DNA of 64,000 bases from assembly GCA_027482185.1 (NCBI GenBank), contig JAIXWF010000016.1, positions 124,001 through 188,000 of the forward strand, written 5' to 3'. Shown here in pieces: positions 49,815-60,288 of this stretch. The notes under the pieces are model-generated. The model was not told the origin of the DNA. It saw only the letters and a list, made by a program, of their open reading frames with translations, and did not search any database. This DNA is from Opitutaceae bacterium (GTDB lineage Bacteria; Verrucomicrobiota; Verrucomicrobiia; Opitutales; Opitutaceae). The translations under genes and the position numbers were made by a program. The stretch's first letter is position 1; each line of letters opens with the position of its first letter.

Positions 49815-51086
49815 ATGTTTCTCCGATTCGCCGTCGTTCTCTTTTCCCTTTCGGTCGCATTCAGCGTGGTGAGGGCAGCCGACCCGCTCACACTCGATGC
49901 AGCGGTTCAACACGCCTTGGCGCAGAACCGCGATCTCGCTGCCGCCGCCCTCGGAGCTGAGGCGGCCCGTGGACGCGTGGAGCAAGCGGGCCTGCGGCCC
50001 AACCCGGCGCTCGAGGCGGGAGCGCAGACAGACTTGCTTACAGGCAACAATGGGGCGCGCAAATTCGACTTGGGCCTGACCCAGGCGATCCCGCTCGGCA
50101 ACCGTCTGCGCGAGGCCCAAGCCGTGGCTCGCGTTGGCATCGGTGCGGCGTCCGCCGCGCTGGCTGATCGGCGGCGTTTGCTGGCGGGTGAAATCACCAA
50201 AATCTACGTCGATCTGTTCGCGCTCGACCAGGAAATCGCGCTGCGGGATCGGTTGATCAAGGCAAACTCGCGGCTGGTCGAACTCGCCCGCTCCAAGGCA
50301 ACGATCGGGGAAGTTTCTGCGGTCGAGGTGAACGCCGCCGCACTTGAGCAGGTAAAACTGGAGCAGGAGCGCACCAATCTGGCGGCCGAGCGCACGACGC
50401 GACTGCAAGACTTGAAGCCGTTGCTCGGCACACCGCCCGAAGAAGACTTGGCGGTGGCGGGCGATCTGCCCGGCCTGACGCAGGCGCTAGGGACCAATGC
50501 CGACGGCGAAAAATCGACGTGGAACCGTCCCGATCTGCGCTTGGCCGCGCTGGCCGTCGAACAGGTCGAGGCCGAACAGCGCCTCGCCCAAGTCGAGTCC
50601 AAAGGCGATCTCACCGTGGGCGCGACCTACGGCTACGACCGGAGTGCGGGAGGCGGAGCCGATCACGTGCTCGGCGCAAAAATCTCCATCCCCCTGCCGG
50701 TGCGAAACAAAAATCAGGGGCGTCTGCGTGAGCTTCGCGCCGAGCGGACGCGCGCCCAACGCGAGGCCGCCGCGCTCGAATTCAGAGTGGCATCCGAGGT
50801 CGGCTCGGCCCGTCAGCGCGCCGAGCAGGCTCGGAAAATTCTGGAAGGCTATCGCGCGGTGGTTTTGCCCTTGGGCGAGGCATCGGAGCGCGCGTTGGCC
50901 GAGGCCTATCAGCAGGGCCAGTTGCCCCTTTTCCAAGTGATCCAAGGTCAGCAGCTACGCCTCGCGCTCGAATCCGGGGTGCTCGCGGCCAGCAGTGCCT
51001 ACGCGAAAGCCCTGGCGGACTTGCAGACCGCCACGGGTCGGAATCCGCAGTTGATGAATCCGCCCGCGCTCAACGAACAGCCCTGA
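49815..51086 (+). CDS. TolC-family channel of the cobalt/nickel-type pump
   Basis: This is a 423-residue outer-membrane efflux protein. The signal peptide ends near VVRAADP, and helical repeats follow (LDAAVQHALAQNRDLAAAAL, RPNPALEAGAQTDL, LTQAIPLGNRLREAQ, YQQGQLPLFQVIQGQQL). It is the first gene of the C-B-A pump operon. The start was chosen from the signal peptide and P3. Confidence 0.88.
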   Translation: MFLRFAVVLFSLSVAFSVVRAADPLTLDAAVQHALAQNRDLAAAALGAEAARGRVEQAGLRPNPALEAGAQTDLLTGNNGARKFDLGLTQAIPLGNRLREAQAVARVGIGAASAALADRRRLLAGEITKIYVDLFALDQEIALRDRLIKANSRLVELARSKATIGEVSAVEVNAAALEQVKLEQERTNLAAERTTRLQDLKPLLGTPPEEDLAVAGDLPGLTQALGTNADGEKSTWNRPDLRLAALAVEQVEAEQRLAQVESKGDLTVGATYGYDRSAGGGADHVLGAKISIPLPVRNKNQGRLRELRAERTRAQREAAALEFRVASEVGSARQRAEQARKILEGYRAVVLPLGEASERALAEAYQQGQLPLFQVIQGQQLRLALESGVLAASSAYAKALADLQTATGRNPQLMNPPALNEQP

Positions 51087-51135
51087 TCGGACCGCCCTCG
51101 CTCAATTTTCTGAACCGATCCCCCCCCGCCATTTC

Positions 51136-52152
51136 ATGAAAAGTCCGCTCTTTTTCTTCGCCGCCTTGACCGCCCTCTCGGTGCCTGCCGCGCGCGTGTC
51201 GGCCCATGAAGGCCACAACAAAGCGCCGGGCGAATCCGGTGCCGGCCCGCTTACCGGCCCGGTCACACTCACGGCGACCGCCGAAAAGAATCTCGGCTTG
51301 AAAACCGAGGCCGCCGAGCTGCGCACACTGGAAAAAACGGTCGCCATCCTCGGTAACGTCGAACTCGACCCATCGCGCGTCGCGGCCATCGCCAGCCGCA
51401 TCTCGGGGCGCATCACCCGGCTCACGGTGAAGGAAGGCGACCGCGTGGCCGAAGGCGACTTCCTGCTCGAAGTCGAGAGCCGGCAGATCGGCGACCCGCC
51501 GCCGAAACTGCAATTCAAGTCGCCCATCGCCGCCACCGTTTACGAGCAGCCGATCTTCACCGGCGACAGCGTGGAACCCAACGCCCGCCTGCTTACGCTC
51601 GCCGACCTTTCCGAACTCTACCTCGTCGGCCGCCTCTACGAAGGCCAGGCCGCGCAGGTCAAGAAAGGCCAGACCGTCCGCATTCGGGCCGAGGCTTACC
51701 CCGAGGATCAATTCACCGGCACCGTCGAGGGCTACACACCGCGGCTTGATCCCGAGACCCGCACACTCGGCGTGCGCGTGCGCGTCGCCAATCCCGACCA
51801 GAAACTGCTGCCGAACATGCGCGCCACCTTGCAGATAGTCACCGCGCAAGCCGACACCGTGATCACCGTGCCGTTGTCGGCCGTGCTCGGCGAATCAGGC
51901 AATCTCTTCGTCTTCGTGCAGGACGATAAAGACCCGCACACGTTCACGCGCACGCCCGTCGTCGTCGGCCAGCGCGACGACCGTTACGCCGAAGTGATTG
52001 AGGGCGTGCTGCCCGGCGCGAACGTTGTGACCGTCGGCAACTATCAGCTTCAATACGTCGCGCCCACACCACCGAAGGAAGCGCCGGCGGCGGCAACCGC
52101 CGCCACGAAGGCTCCCGCCGCGAAACCGGCCGACGACGGCCACAAGCACTGA
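51136..52152 (+). CDS. RND adaptor without alpha-hairpin (CnrB/CzcB-like)
   Basis: This is a 338-residue periplasmic adaptor with a signal peptide and a His-containing start ([11 protein letters not shown]). The two halves of the lipoyl domain ([20 protein letters not shown] and [20 protein letters not shown]) are joined by only a short linker ([14 protein letters not shown]), so the usual coiled-coil hairpin is missing. Barrel and membrane-proximal domains follow, ending in a His/Ala-rich tail (DDGHKH). Like the adaptor at 18020 it is a hairpin-less form. Confidence 0.85.
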   Translation: MKSPLFFFAALTALSVPAARVSAHEGHNKAPGESGAGPLTGPVTLTATAEKNLGLKTEAAELRTLEKTVAILGNVELDPSRVAAIASRISGRITRLTVKEGDRVAEGDFLLEVESRQIGDPPPKLQFKSPIAATVYEQPIFTGDSVEPNARLLTLADLSELYLVGRLYEGQAAQVKKGQTVRIRAEAYPEDQFTGTVEGYTPRLDPETRTLGVRVRVANPDQKLLPNMRATLQIVTAQADTVITVPLSAVLGESGNLFVFVQDDKDPHTFTRTPVVVGQRDDRYAEVIEGVLPGANVVTVGNYQLQYVAPTPPKEAPAAATAATKAPAAKPADDGHKH

Positions 52153-52162
52153 GCCGCTCGCC

Positions 52163-55100
52163 ATGCTAAACCGGCTCATCGAATTCTCGCTGCGCAACCG
52201 CCTGTTCGTGCTGGCGGCGAGCGCGCTCCTGCTCATCTACGGTGGTTTCGTCATCGCGAAACTGCCCGTCGATGTGTTCCCCGACCTGAACCGGCCGACG
52301 GTGAACATCATGACGGAGGCCACGGGCCTGGCGCCGGAGGAAGTCGAGACGCTCGTCAACCTGCCGATGGAAACCGCGCTCAACGGCGCGCCAGGCGTGA
52401 AGCGCGTCCGCTCCGCCGCCGGCATCGGCCTTTCCATCCTCTACGTCGAATTCGATTGGGGCATGGACATCTACCGCGCACGCCAGCTCGTGCAGGAACG
52501 CCTGCAACTCGCCGCGGAAAAACTCCCGCGCGTCGTCACGCCCACGATGGGACCGATCAGCTCCATCATGGGCGAAATCATGCTCATCGGTCTGCGCAGC
52601 GAAAACGGCGCGACCGCGCCGATGGACATCCGCTCGCTCGCCGATTGGAACGTGCGCCAGCGGCTCCTCACGATTGCCGGCGTCTCGCAAGTCATCGCCA
52701 TCGGTGGCGGCGTGAAGCAGTATCAGGTTCTGCCGGCGCCCGCGAAGATGGCCGCGCTCGGCGTGAGCCTCGAAGAGGTGCTGACCGCGGCGCGCGAAGC
52801 GCAGGAAAACAGCTCGGGCGGCTTCCTGGAAAATGCCAACAAGGAGGCGCTCATCCGCAACGTCGGCCGCACGACTTCGCTCGAAGACATCGGCAACTCC
52901 GTCGTGACCGTCCGCAAAGGCGTGCCCGTCCGCCTGCGCGATGTTGCCGAGGTGAAGTTTGGCCGCCAGGTCATGCGCGGCGATGCCGGCGTCAACGGCG
53001 AACCCGCCGTCATCCTCTCGGTGCAAAAGCAACCCGGCACCGATACGCTGACCCTCACGCGCCTGGTCGAGGCCGCCCTCGCCGAGATGGGCAAGACGCT
53101 CCCATCCGACGTGAAAATCGTCACGCTCTTCAAGCAGGGAAATTTCATCTCGGCGGCGGTGCGCAACGTCGAGGAGGCGATCCGCGACGGCGCCATCATG
53201 GTCGTGATCGTGCTGTTTCTCTTCCTGCTCAATTTTCGCACCACGCTCATCACGCTCACGGCCATTCCCCTCTCGTTCGTCGTCACCGGCCTCTATTTCA
53301 AGTTCGCCGGCATCACCATCAACACGATGACGCTCGGCGGCCTGGCCGTCGCCATCGGCATGGTCGTGGACGACGCCATTGTGGACGTGGAAAACGTCTT
53401 CCGCCGGCTGCGCGAGAATCGCCACGCCGCCCACCCACGCCCGGTCCTGCGAGTCATCGCCGAGGCTTCGTCGGAGGTGCGAAACTCCATCCTGTTCGCG
53501 ACCCTGGTCATCATTCTCGTTTTCATCCCGCTCTTCGCGCTCGGCGGCATCGAGGGCCGGCTCTTCGCGCCCATCGGCGTGGCCACCATCGTCGCGATGA
53601 TCGCATCATTCGTCGTGTCGCTCACGGTGATTCCGGCGCTCGCTTCCTACCTGCTGCCGAAGATGAAGCGCATGGAGCACGAAAATGACGGTTGGCTGGT
53701 GCGCGGACTGAAAGCGTTCGACCAAAGGCTCATTCTCGGCCCGTCCATGCGCCACCCGTGGGTCGTGATGGTCCTGGCGTTGCTGCTCGTCGCCGGCTCG
53801 TTCGCGCTCTACCCGCGCATGGGCAAGCTGTTCCTGCCGGAATTCAACGAGGGGACTTCGACCATCAACCTTCTCTCCGCCCCCGGCACCTCGCTCGCCG
53901 AATCCAACCGCGTCGGTGTGATTGCGGAAAAACTCGTGCTGGCCGTCCCCGAGGTCGCCTCGACGGGCCGCCGCACCGGGCGCGCCGAGTTGGACGAGCA
54001 CGCCGAGGGCGTGCATTACACCGAGATCGACGTGGATTTCAAAAAGTCCACGCGTTCCCGCGAGGCGATCCTCGACGACATTCGCGAAAAGCTGGCGCAG
54101 ATTCCCGGCGTCGTCAGCAATGTCGGCCAGCCGATCTCCCACCGCCTCGATCATCTGCTGTCCGGCGTGCGGGCACAGATCGCGGTGAAGATTTTCGGTC
54201 CCGACCTGGACAAACTTCGCACCTACGCGTCAGAGGCGGAAGCCGCGATGAACGACATTCCGGGGTTGGTCGATTTGCAGACGGAAAAGCAGGTGCTCAT
54301 CGACCAGATCAAGATCGAGGTGAATCGCGAGAAGGCCGCCATGTATGGGCTCAAGACCGGCGCGCTGAACGAGCAGCTCGAAGCCGCGCTCAACGGCGCG
54401 ACCGTCGCGCAGGTGCTCGAAGGCCAGCGCACCTACAATCTCGTGGTGCGGCTCAATGAATCGTCGCGGCTCAACGTTGCCGCGATTCGCGACATCCTTA
54501 TCGACGCGCCGGTCGGCGGCAAAGTCCCGCTCTCGCTTGTCGCCGCGGTGCGCGAAAGCAAAGGCCCGAACGCGATCAACCGCGAGGATGTGCAGCGCCG
54601 GATCGTCGTCTCGGCGAACGTGTCGGGCCGCGACCTTGGTTCGGTCGTGGGTGAAATCCAAGCCGCGCTCACCGCCAAGCTGCACCTCGAAACCGGCTAC
54701 TTCGTCAGCTACGAGGGCCAGTTCCAAAGCCAGCAGGAAGCGACGCGCGTCATCGGCATCCTCGCGATCTTCACCTTCGGCACGATTTTTCTCCTCCTCT
54801 ACTCGCACTTCCGCTCGGGGATGATCGTCGCGCAGATTCTGCTGAACATCCCGCTGGCGTTCATCGGTGCGCTTGGCCTGACCTATGTCATGGTAGGGCA
54901 GGTGTCGATCGCGACGCTCGTCGGCCTCATCACGCTCGCGGGCATCGCCTCGCGCAACACGATCATGATGATCTCGCACTACCTCCACCTGATGGAGCAC
55001 GAGGGCGAGAAGTTCGACGCCCACATGATCGTGCGCGGCTCGCTGGAGCGGCTCGTCCCGGTCACGATGACCGCGCTCACCGCCGGCCTCGCGTTGATTC

Positions 55101-55360
55101 CGCTTGTGCTCGCCGCCGATCAACCGGGCAAGGAAATCCTGTATCCCGTTGCGGTGGTCATCCTCGGCGGGCTCGTCAGCTCCACGTTCTTGGACATGGC
55201 CGTGACGCCGGCGGTGTTTTTCAAATTCGGGCGTCGCGCCGCCGAGAAGTATCTCGAGCGCGCGAAAGTCGACCCGCTCGACGCCATCGCCCCGACCCCG
55301 TCAACGCCCGTCGCGGCCCCGGCATCACCCGCCGCCGCACCCGTGCTCGATTCTCGCTAG
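52163..55360 (+). CDS. Heavy-metal RND transporter of the cobalt/nickel-type cluster
   Basis: This 1065-residue inner-membrane transporter starts [20 protein letters not shown]. The fourth helix has [20 protein letters not shown], which lacks the DFG-D-E pattern of CzcA and of the pump at 14804, so its substrate differs. The neighbouring CnrX-type sensor makes cobalt or nickel the best guess. Periplasmic segments include [20 protein letters not shown]. The C-terminal tail is Pro/Ala-rich. Confidence 0.88.
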   Translation: MLNRLIEFSLRNRLFVLAASALLLIYGGFVIAKLPVDVFPDLNRPTVNIMTEATGLAPEEVETLVNLPMETALNGAPGVKRVRSAAGIGLSILYVEFDWGMDIYRARQLVQERLQLAAEKLPRVVTPTMGPISSIMGEIMLIGLRSENGATAPMDIRSLADWNVRQRLLTIAGVSQVIAIGGGVKQYQVLPAPAKMAALGVSLEEVLTAAREAQENSSGGFLENANKEALIRNVGRTTSLEDIGNSVVTVRKGVPVRLRDVAEVKFGRQVMRGDAGVNGEPAVILSVQKQPGTDTLTLTRLVEAALAEMGKTLPSDVKIVTLFKQGNFISAAVRNVEEAIRDGAIMVVIVLFLFLLNFRTTLITLTAIPLSFVVTGLYFKFAGITINTMTLGGLAVAIGMVVDDAIVDVENVFRRLRENRHAAHPRPVLRVIAEASSEVRNSILFATLVIILVFIPLFALGGIEGRLFAPIGVATIVAMIASFVVSLTVIPALASYLLPKMKRMEHENDGWLVRGLKAFDQRLILGPSMRHPWVVMVLALLLVAGSFALYPRMGKLFLPEFNEGTSTINLLSAPGTSLAESNRVGVIAEKLVLAVPEVASTGRRTGRAELDEHAEGVHYTEIDVDFKKSTRSREAILDDIREKLAQIPGVVSNVGQPISHRLDHLLSGVRAQIAVKIFGPDLDKLRTYASEAEAAMNDIPGLVDLQTEKQVLIDQIKIEVNREKAAMYGLKTGALNEQLEAALNGATVAQVLEGQRTYNLVVRLNESSRLNVAAIRDILIDAPVGGKVPLSLVAAVRESKGPNAINREDVQRRIVVSANVSGRDLGSVVGEIQAALTAKLHLETGYFVSYEGQFQSQQEATRVIGILAIFTFGTIFLLLYSHFRSGMIVAQILLNIPLAFIGALGLTYVMVGQVSIATLVGLITLAGIASRNTIMMISHYLHLMEHEGEKFDAHMIVRGSLERLVPVTMTALTAGLALIPLVLAADQPGKEILYPVAVVILGGLVSSTFLDMAVTPAVFFKFGRRAAEKYLERAKVDPLDAIAPTPSTPVAAPASPAAAPVLDSR

Positions 55361-55381
55361 TTCAAATCCAAACGCAAAAAC

Positions 55382-55849
55382 ATGAAAACATCCCTCGCAC
55401 TCACCCGCGCGCTGCCGCTTCTGGCGGGAGCCGCGCTTTTGCTCACCGTCCCCGGCCTCCGCGCCGCGGACAAGAAAGCCGATCACGAACACGGCGCCGA
55501 AATGGCGAAACCGGCCACCGCCGCCGCTGCCCTCGACCAAGCCGGCAAGCTCCACATGGAGCTGGCCGCACAGGTGAAGGCCAAGAACCTAAAACCGGTG
55601 CATGAAACGGCGGAGAAACTCACCGGCGTGCTCAACGCGCTGCCGGCGCTCTCCAAGGATTTGCCCGCCGACAAAAAGACCCGTGTCGAGGGCACGGTGA
55701 AAAACCTGGCCAAGGCGCTCGATGCGTTGCACGACGCCGCCGACGAGGGCAACCAAGCCGGTTCCGAGAAGCAATTGGGGACAGTGGACTCCCTAATGAA
55801 GATGCTCACCGCCCAGTATCCCGCCGCCAAGGCCGCTCACGCGCACTAA
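55382..55849 (+). CDS. Secreted helical protein, paralogue of the next gene's N-terminal domain
   Basis: This 155-residue exported protein has a signal peptide (to about LRAAD), a His-rich linker (KADHEHG), and a helical domain (LHMELAAQVKAKNLKPVHET, LAKALDALHDAADEGNQAGS), ending AHAH. The helical domain matches residues about 40-150 of the protein at 55921 (same LAKALDA-HDAADE-NQA core). It lies 21 bases after the pump gene and is probably part of its operon. A metal-binding role is inferred from His content. Confidence 0.75.
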   Translation: MKTSLALTRALPLLAGAALLLTVPGLRAADKKADHEHGAEMAKPATAAAALDQAGKLHMELAAQVKAKNLKPVHETAEKLTGVLNALPALSKDLPADKKTRVEGTVKNLAKALDALHDAADEGNQAGSEKQLGTVDSLMKMLTAQYPAAKAAHAH

Positions 55850-55920
55850 TCGCACGGCCACTTGTTTCCACCGCGCTCACCGCTTCGTCGCGGTGAGCGC
55901 CCATCGACGCCAACGAAATC

Positions 55921-57291
55921 ATGATCTCCCATCGCCTCACTCAAACCTCGGCACTTGCGCTCGCCCTCGCATTGCAGGGCCTCACTTCGCCCGCATTCGC
56001 CGCCGCGGCTCCCGCCGCGCACGAACACTCCGCCGCCGCACCGGCCGCGCCCAAGTCGTCCGCGGAAGCGTGGGGCCGGATCAACGGACTTCGCGTCAGG
56101 CTCACCAGCTTGACCGAAAACAAGAAACTCGCCGAGCTGCATGACGTGACCGAGACCCTGACGGCGACGTTGAAGGGATTGGTGAACGTCTCGAAAGAGC
56201 TCCCGGCGGACAAGCTGAGGCGGGCCGAGGGCGCGATCAGCAATCTGGCGAAGGCGCTCGACGCCGCGCATGACGCCGCGGATGAAAACAATCAGGCGGC
56301 CGTCGAAAAACAGCTCAAGGGTATCGACGCCCTGCTGAAGGTGCTGGCGGCGCAATATCCAGCCGACATCGCCGCGACGCCGCCCATCGCCGTCGCGACC
56401 GGCCATGATCACGGCGATGAAGCCGGCCACAGCCACGCCTCGGCCGCGGAACCGACGACGACGGTGAACGTCGTCAGCCCCGGCCCCCTGCAGGCCGGGC
56501 AGCCGGCGCAAATCGCGGTGCGACTCGCGAACAAGCAGACCGGCAAGCCCGTCACGGCGGCCGATCTCGAGCTGGCGCACACGAAAAAAGTTCACCTCCT
56601 CATCGTCGATCCGAGCTTGAGCGACTACCACCACGAACATCCGGTGGAGACCGCGCCCGGCGTGTGGTCCTTCGCGTTTACGCCGCGTGCGGGCGGCGAA
56701 TACGTCGTCTTTGCCGATCTGCTTCCGGTGGCGACTTCCGTGCAGGAATACGCCCGCAGCACCGTCAAGGTTGCGGGCTCGGCCCGCGCGCTCGACCTCC
56801 AGCCGACGCAGAGCGTGACGGTGGATGGCTACCGCTTCGACATGCAGATCGAGGGCGGAAAAATCCCGCTCGAAGGCGGTGCGATGGTGAAGGTGAGCGT
56901 GATCAGGCCCGACGGTTCGCTCGCGAAAAATTTGGAGCCGATCATGGGAGCGTTCGCCCACGGCGTCGGTTTCACCCCCGACCTGAAAACCGTGCTGCAC
57001 GTTCACCCGCTCGGCGAAGAACCGACCAATGACAGCCAGCGCGGCGGCTCCGAGCTGCACTTCCACATCGCGCCTGCGGCAGCCGGCTACTACCGCTTCT
57101 ACGTGCAGGTGCAGATCGACGGAAAGGACAAATTCGCCGGCTTTGGCATCAATGTGACGAACGAACCGGCCGCCGCCGCCGCCCCGGCCTCGCTCTACTA
57201 TTGCCCGATGCACCCGGACGTCACCTCGAAGACCTCCGGAGCCACTTGCCCGAAGTGCGGCGGCATGAAGCTCGTGCCGAAAAGAACCTGA
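55921..57291 (+). CDS. Three-domain secreted metal-binding protein
   Basis: This 456-residue exported protein has three parts. The first, helical (about 40-150), matches the gene upstream. The second (about 175-420) is a beta-sandwich region with His motifs (YHHEHPVETAPGVWSF, VLHVHPLGEEPT, SELHFHIAPAA), like YtkA-type domains. The third is a heavy-metal-binding domain (YYCPMHPDVTSKTSGATCPK then CGGMKLVPK). That last element has CGGM where CGM is usual. It probably binds or delivers metal in the periplasm for the adjacent pump. Confidence 0.75.
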   Translation: MISHRLTQTSALALALALQGLTSPAFAAAAPAAHEHSAAAPAAPKSSAEAWGRINGLRVRLTSLTENKKLAELHDVTETLTATLKGLVNVSKELPADKLRRAEGAISNLAKALDAAHDAADENNQAAVEKQLKGIDALLKVLAAQYPADIAATPPIAVATGHDHGDEAGHSHASAAEPTTTVNVVSPGPLQAGQPAQIAVRLANKQTGKPVTAADLELAHTKKVHLLIVDPSLSDYHHEHPVETAPGVWSFAFTPRAGGEYVVFADLLPVATSVQEYARSTVKVAGSARALDLQPTQSVTVDGYRFDMQIEGGKIPLEGGAMVKVSVIRPDGSLAKNLEPIMGAFAHGVGFTPDLKTVLHVHPLGEEPTNDSQRGGSELHFHIAPAAAGYYRFYVQVQIDGKDKFAGFGINVTNEPAAAAAPASLYYCPMHPDVTSKTSGATCPKCGGMKLVPKRT

Positions 57292-57321
57292 CCACGACCT
57301 CGATCAACGCAGTTCGCAACG

Positions 57322-58083
57322 ATGGTGGATGATTTCCGCAGTTTCGAAAAGCAGCTCGCCGCCTCTTATCGCGACGTGGCGAGCCAGTATCGCCATGACG
57401 ACGAGATCGAGGTTGCCACAAGCAATCACAGCAGGATTTGCGGAAATCTAGAGCGCGTCTCGTCATCATTTGAACGGCCGATCCACGTGCTCGATGTCGG
57501 ATGCGGCACGGGGCGATATTTCCACTGCCTGAAGAATGTGGACTTGCTGGTCGGCGTGGACATTTCGGCGGAGATGCTGCGAGCAGCGGAGCAGCCGGTG
57601 AAGGGCGACAAGATCTCGGCGAAGACCATCCGGCTGCTCCAGCGCAATGTCTACGAGCACACATTTCCGTCCGAGATGTTCGACTTCATCTATTGCTTCG
57701 GCGTGTTCGGGCATGCGGCCAAGCTCACTAGTGAACTCTGTCGGAAGTTCCATCTCTGGCTGAGCCATGACGGGCGCCTGTATTTCGATGCGATCGAATC
57801 GTCCGACGATCCGCCCCTGATCGCGGCGCGCCGCAAAATCAGGCAGGCGCTTCACCCGCTACTTCCCCAACGCGTCAGGCAAAAGCTAGGTGAGCGTGCC
57901 GCGCACCTGCCGGTGTTCACGATGACACACGAAGAGCTTGACTCGGTCATGTGTGAGGGCGGCTTTTCCGACTTCAGCATCTCGATGAATGACTGCCGCT
58001 CACCGCTTTGGCGCGGGGCGCATCTCGAATGCATCGCGACCAAGAGTCGTCGCGGGCACCGACCGCACGCAGTCAGGCCATGA
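57322..58083 (+). CDS. SAM-dependent methyltransferase
   Basis: This is a 253-residue class I methyltransferase with motif I in HVLDVGCGTGRYFHCL (about residues 55-70), then LVGVDISAEML and FDFIYCFGVFGH. The C-terminal half has a hydrophobic Arg-rich helix region (HPLLPQRVRQKLGERAAH) and HLECIA near the end. The substrate is unknown. It is less GC-rich than the neighbours, hinting at separate origin. It is co-directional with the metal genes. Confidence 0.78.
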   Translation: MVDDFRSFEKQLAASYRDVASQYRHDDEIEVATSNHSRICGNLERVSSSFERPIHVLDVGCGTGRYFHCLKNVDLLVGVDISAEMLRAAEQPVKGDKISAKTIRLLQRNVYEHTFPSEMFDFIYCFGVFGHAAKLTSELCRKFHLWLSHDGRLYFDAIESSDDPPLIAARRKIRQALHPLLPQRVRQKLGERAAHLPVFTMTHEELDSVMCEGGFSDFSISMNDCRSPLWRGAHLECIATKSRRGHRPHAVRP

Positions 58084-58104
58084 TGCCTCCCTGATCTTCT
58101 ATTC

Positions 58105-58593
58105 ATGAAAACTTACGCCAAGTTCCTCCTTCTTGTTCTTACATTCCTCAAGCTCGCTCTGGCTGCTGCTCCTGCTGCCGATTCCGACGACACCGCCGCC
58201 GTGAAAGCCGTGCTGAAGGATTACAAGACCGCACTCGAAAAACGCGACGCCGCGCCGGCCGCAAAGCTATTTACGCCCGAAGCGCGGGTGTTCGAATCGG
58301 GTGGAGTCGAGGGCACGTTTGCCGACTATCTCGCACATCACATCGGCCCCGAGTTGGGCGAGTTCAAGGAGTTCTCGTTTCGCGACTACAAGGTCGACGT
58401 GCGGCTGGAACCGCCGCTCGCCCTGGCCACCGAGACCTACATCTACAAGATCGTGCTCAAGGAAGGCGCTCGCGTGATCGAGAAACGCGGCGTCGCCACC
58501 TCGGTGCTCAAGAAAATCGTGGGCGATTGGAAAATCATCCAGACGCACACTTCCTCGCGCAACCTGCCGAATACGAACTCAACCGCGAAATGA
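58105..58593 (+). CDS. Secreted NTF2/SnoaL-like protein (DUF4440 type)
   Basis: This 162-residue exported protein has a signal peptide (LLLVLTFLKLALAAA) and an NTF2-like domain (AVLKDYKTALEKRDAAPAAK, LFTPEARVFESGG, GVATSVLKKIVGDWKIIQTH). Proteins of this form are common next to copper genes as accessory periplasmic proteins of unknown role. Its stop overlaps the ATG of the next gene (ATGA). Confidence 0.75.
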   Translation: MKTYAKFLLLVLTFLKLALAAAPAADSDDTAAVKAVLKDYKTALEKRDAAPAAKLFTPEARVFESGGVEGTFADYLAHHIGPELGEFKEFSFRDYKVDVRLEPPLALATETYIYKIVLKEGARVIEKRGVATSVLKKIVGDWKIIQTHTSSRNLPNTNSTAK

Positions 58594-59243
58594 CTGCGCC
58601 CGAAACAATCAAGCCCGCGCTGGCCTACGACTGGCTCACGCCATTCTACGATCCGGTCGTGCGCTGGACGACGCGGGAGCGGACGTTCAAGTCCAGCCTG
58701 CTGGCTCAGGCAGGTATCGGCTCCGGGCACCGCGTCCTCGATGTCGGGTGCGGCACCGGCACGCTGGCGCTCGCCGCCAAACAGACGTGCCCCGGAGCGG
58801 CCGTGACCGGGCTCGACGCCGACCCCGCGGTGTTGGCGCGGGCCGCCCGCAAGATCGAGGCCGGTGGCGAAATCGTGAGACTGGTCGAAGGCCGTGCCGA
58901 CTCGATGCCTTTCGCCAACGGCACCTTTGAACGTGCGATCAGCAGTTTGTTTTTCCATCACCTCGATCGCGCCGCCAAGCAGCGTGTGTTCCGGGAAATC
59001 CACCGCCTGTTGGTGCCGGGCGGGGAACTCCATGTGGCCGATTGGGGGTGCCCGGAAAACGTGGCGATGAGCGCGGCGTTTCTGGTCGTCCAGCTCCTCG
59101 ATGGCTTTTCCACCACGGCGGACCACCGCCGCGGGTTGCTGCCGACCCTCATGCAGGAGGCCGGCTTTCGCGAAGTCGAGGTCACGCGCCACGTCAACAC
59201 CCCCTGTGGCACGCTCTCACTTTTTCGCGCGGTGCGCGCATAA
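58590..59243 (+). CDS. SAM-dependent methyltransferase (UbiE/COQ5-like)
   Basis: This 217-residue methyltransferase has motif I in HRVLDVGCGTGTLALAAKQ (about residues 45-63), then VTGLDADPAVLARA, ERAISSLFFHHLD and VPGGELHVADWGCP. It resembles the branch often found in mercury, arsenic and copper regions. The substrate is unknown. ATG 58590 overlaps the previous stop, making the two a coupled pair. Confidence 0.82.
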   Translation: MTAPETIKPALAYDWLTPFYDPVVRWTTRERTFKSSLLAQAGIGSGHRVLDVGCGTGTLALAAKQTCPGAAVTGLDADPAVLARAARKIEAGGEIVRLVEGRADSMPFANGTFERAISSLFFHHLDRAAKQRVFREIHRLLVPGGELHVADWGCPENVAMSAAFLVVQLLDGFSTTADHRRGLLPTLMQEAGFREVEVTRHVNTPCGTLSLFRAVRA

Positions 59244-59261
59244 TTCAGTCCCGTCCCAACC

Positions 59262-59735
59262 ATGAAATCCAAATCCATTCGTATCCTCAAGGCCGCTGGC
59301 CTGTTCGCGCTGCTCGGTCTCACCGCGCAGGCGCACGACAAAAACGCGCCGCTCAACGACGCGCAGAAGACATTCCTATCCCAATACGAAGCCGTCCGCG
59401 CCGCCCTCGCAGCGGATGATCTCGCCGCCGCTAAAAAGGCCGCGACGGTCGTCGAAAAGGATCTCGCCGTCGTCGCCAAGGAAGACACCAAAGCGCAGCC
59501 CAGCGCCGACGCCGCGAAGAAACTCGCGAGTGCCGATTCACTGAAGACCGCCCGCGAGGCGTTCAAAGCCCTAAGCAAGCGCGCCGTCCATCTCGCCGGC
59601 AGTCAGAAGGGCTATTACATCGCAAACTGCCCGATGGTCGAGGGCGGCGAGGGCGATTGGGTTCAGGCCACGACGAAAATCAATAACCCGTATTTCGGCA
59701 AGGCGATGCTCACGTGTGGCAGCATCAAGGAATGA
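59262..59735 (+). CDS. Stand-alone DUF3347 periplasmic protein
   Basis: This 157-residue exported protein has a signal peptide (cleaved near AQAHDK), a helical body (QYEAVRAALAADDLAAAKKA) and the DUF3347 end YYIANCPMVEGGEGDWVQ, then INNPYFGKAMLTCG. The same domain is fused to the C-terminus of CusB at 42416 (FECPMAKARW, PFYGTAMLTCG). DUF3347 proteins are associated with copper or silver handling; the conserved Cys, Met and Cys may bind metal. Confidence 0.82.
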   Translation: MKSKSIRILKAAGLFALLGLTAQAHDKNAPLNDAQKTFLSQYEAVRAALAADDLAAAKKAATVVEKDLAVVAKEDTKAQPSADAAKKLASADSLKTAREAFKALSKRAVHLAGSQKGYYIANCPMVEGGEGDWVQATTKINNPYFGKAMLTCGSIKE

Positions 59736-59916
59736 CGAGCTTCCACGGGGGAAACATTGGCCCTCGTGGCCTTGTGTGAAATCCAGTCATCCGGGTGCGA
59801 ACCGGGTGGCTGGATCGTTTCGTTCGTAATTCAAAATGAATTCTCTGGCGCCAGGCTAAGCCGGAAACGTGCAGTACGGTTGGCTCTTCAGGTCGCGAAG
59901 ACGGGGCGGTTTCCAT

Positions 59917-60288
59917 CTACCTTGCAGTTGGGCTGTGGCGAGAGGATTTACTCCCAGAGGCGGCGCCACCAACCGCGTTCGCGCGGGGCACGGCGAGTTT
60001 GAGGGCGGTCTTGAAGCCGCCGCGCTTCTCCACACACCGACCCGCTTTGCGCATGATGCGTTCACAGATGCCGGCCTTCGCCCAACGATGAAACCAATCG
60101 TGCACCGTGCTCTTCGGCCCGAACTCCGCGGGCAGATCGTTCCACTTCGCGCCATTGTCCAGAATCCAGAATATGCCACGGACCATCTTCCGCTTGTCCG
60201 CCGGAGGTCGCCCAACCTTGGCGCTACTCGCCGTTTCCGGGATCTGTTTGCAGATCCAATCCAGCTGCTCGTCAGTAAGTTGAAGCAT
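59917..60288 (-). pseudogene. Truncated IS5-family transposase (DUF4096 part)
   Basis: The 123-residue frame has the N-terminal IS5/IS427 transposase segment (LQLTDEQLDWICKQIPE, GRPPADKRKMVRGIFWILDN, GAKWNDLPAEFGPKSTVHDW). After CVEKRGG it departs from the family and no DDE catalytic segment follows in any frame nearby. I therefore call it a remnant. No terminal inverted repeats were recognised in the flanks. Confidence 0.75.

Noticed and set aside
52166-53434. Long minus-strand frame in the RND transporter gene
   Set aside because: Its composition (His/Asp/Glu/Arg-rich, no hydrophobic pattern) is that of a shadow of a membrane-protein gene.
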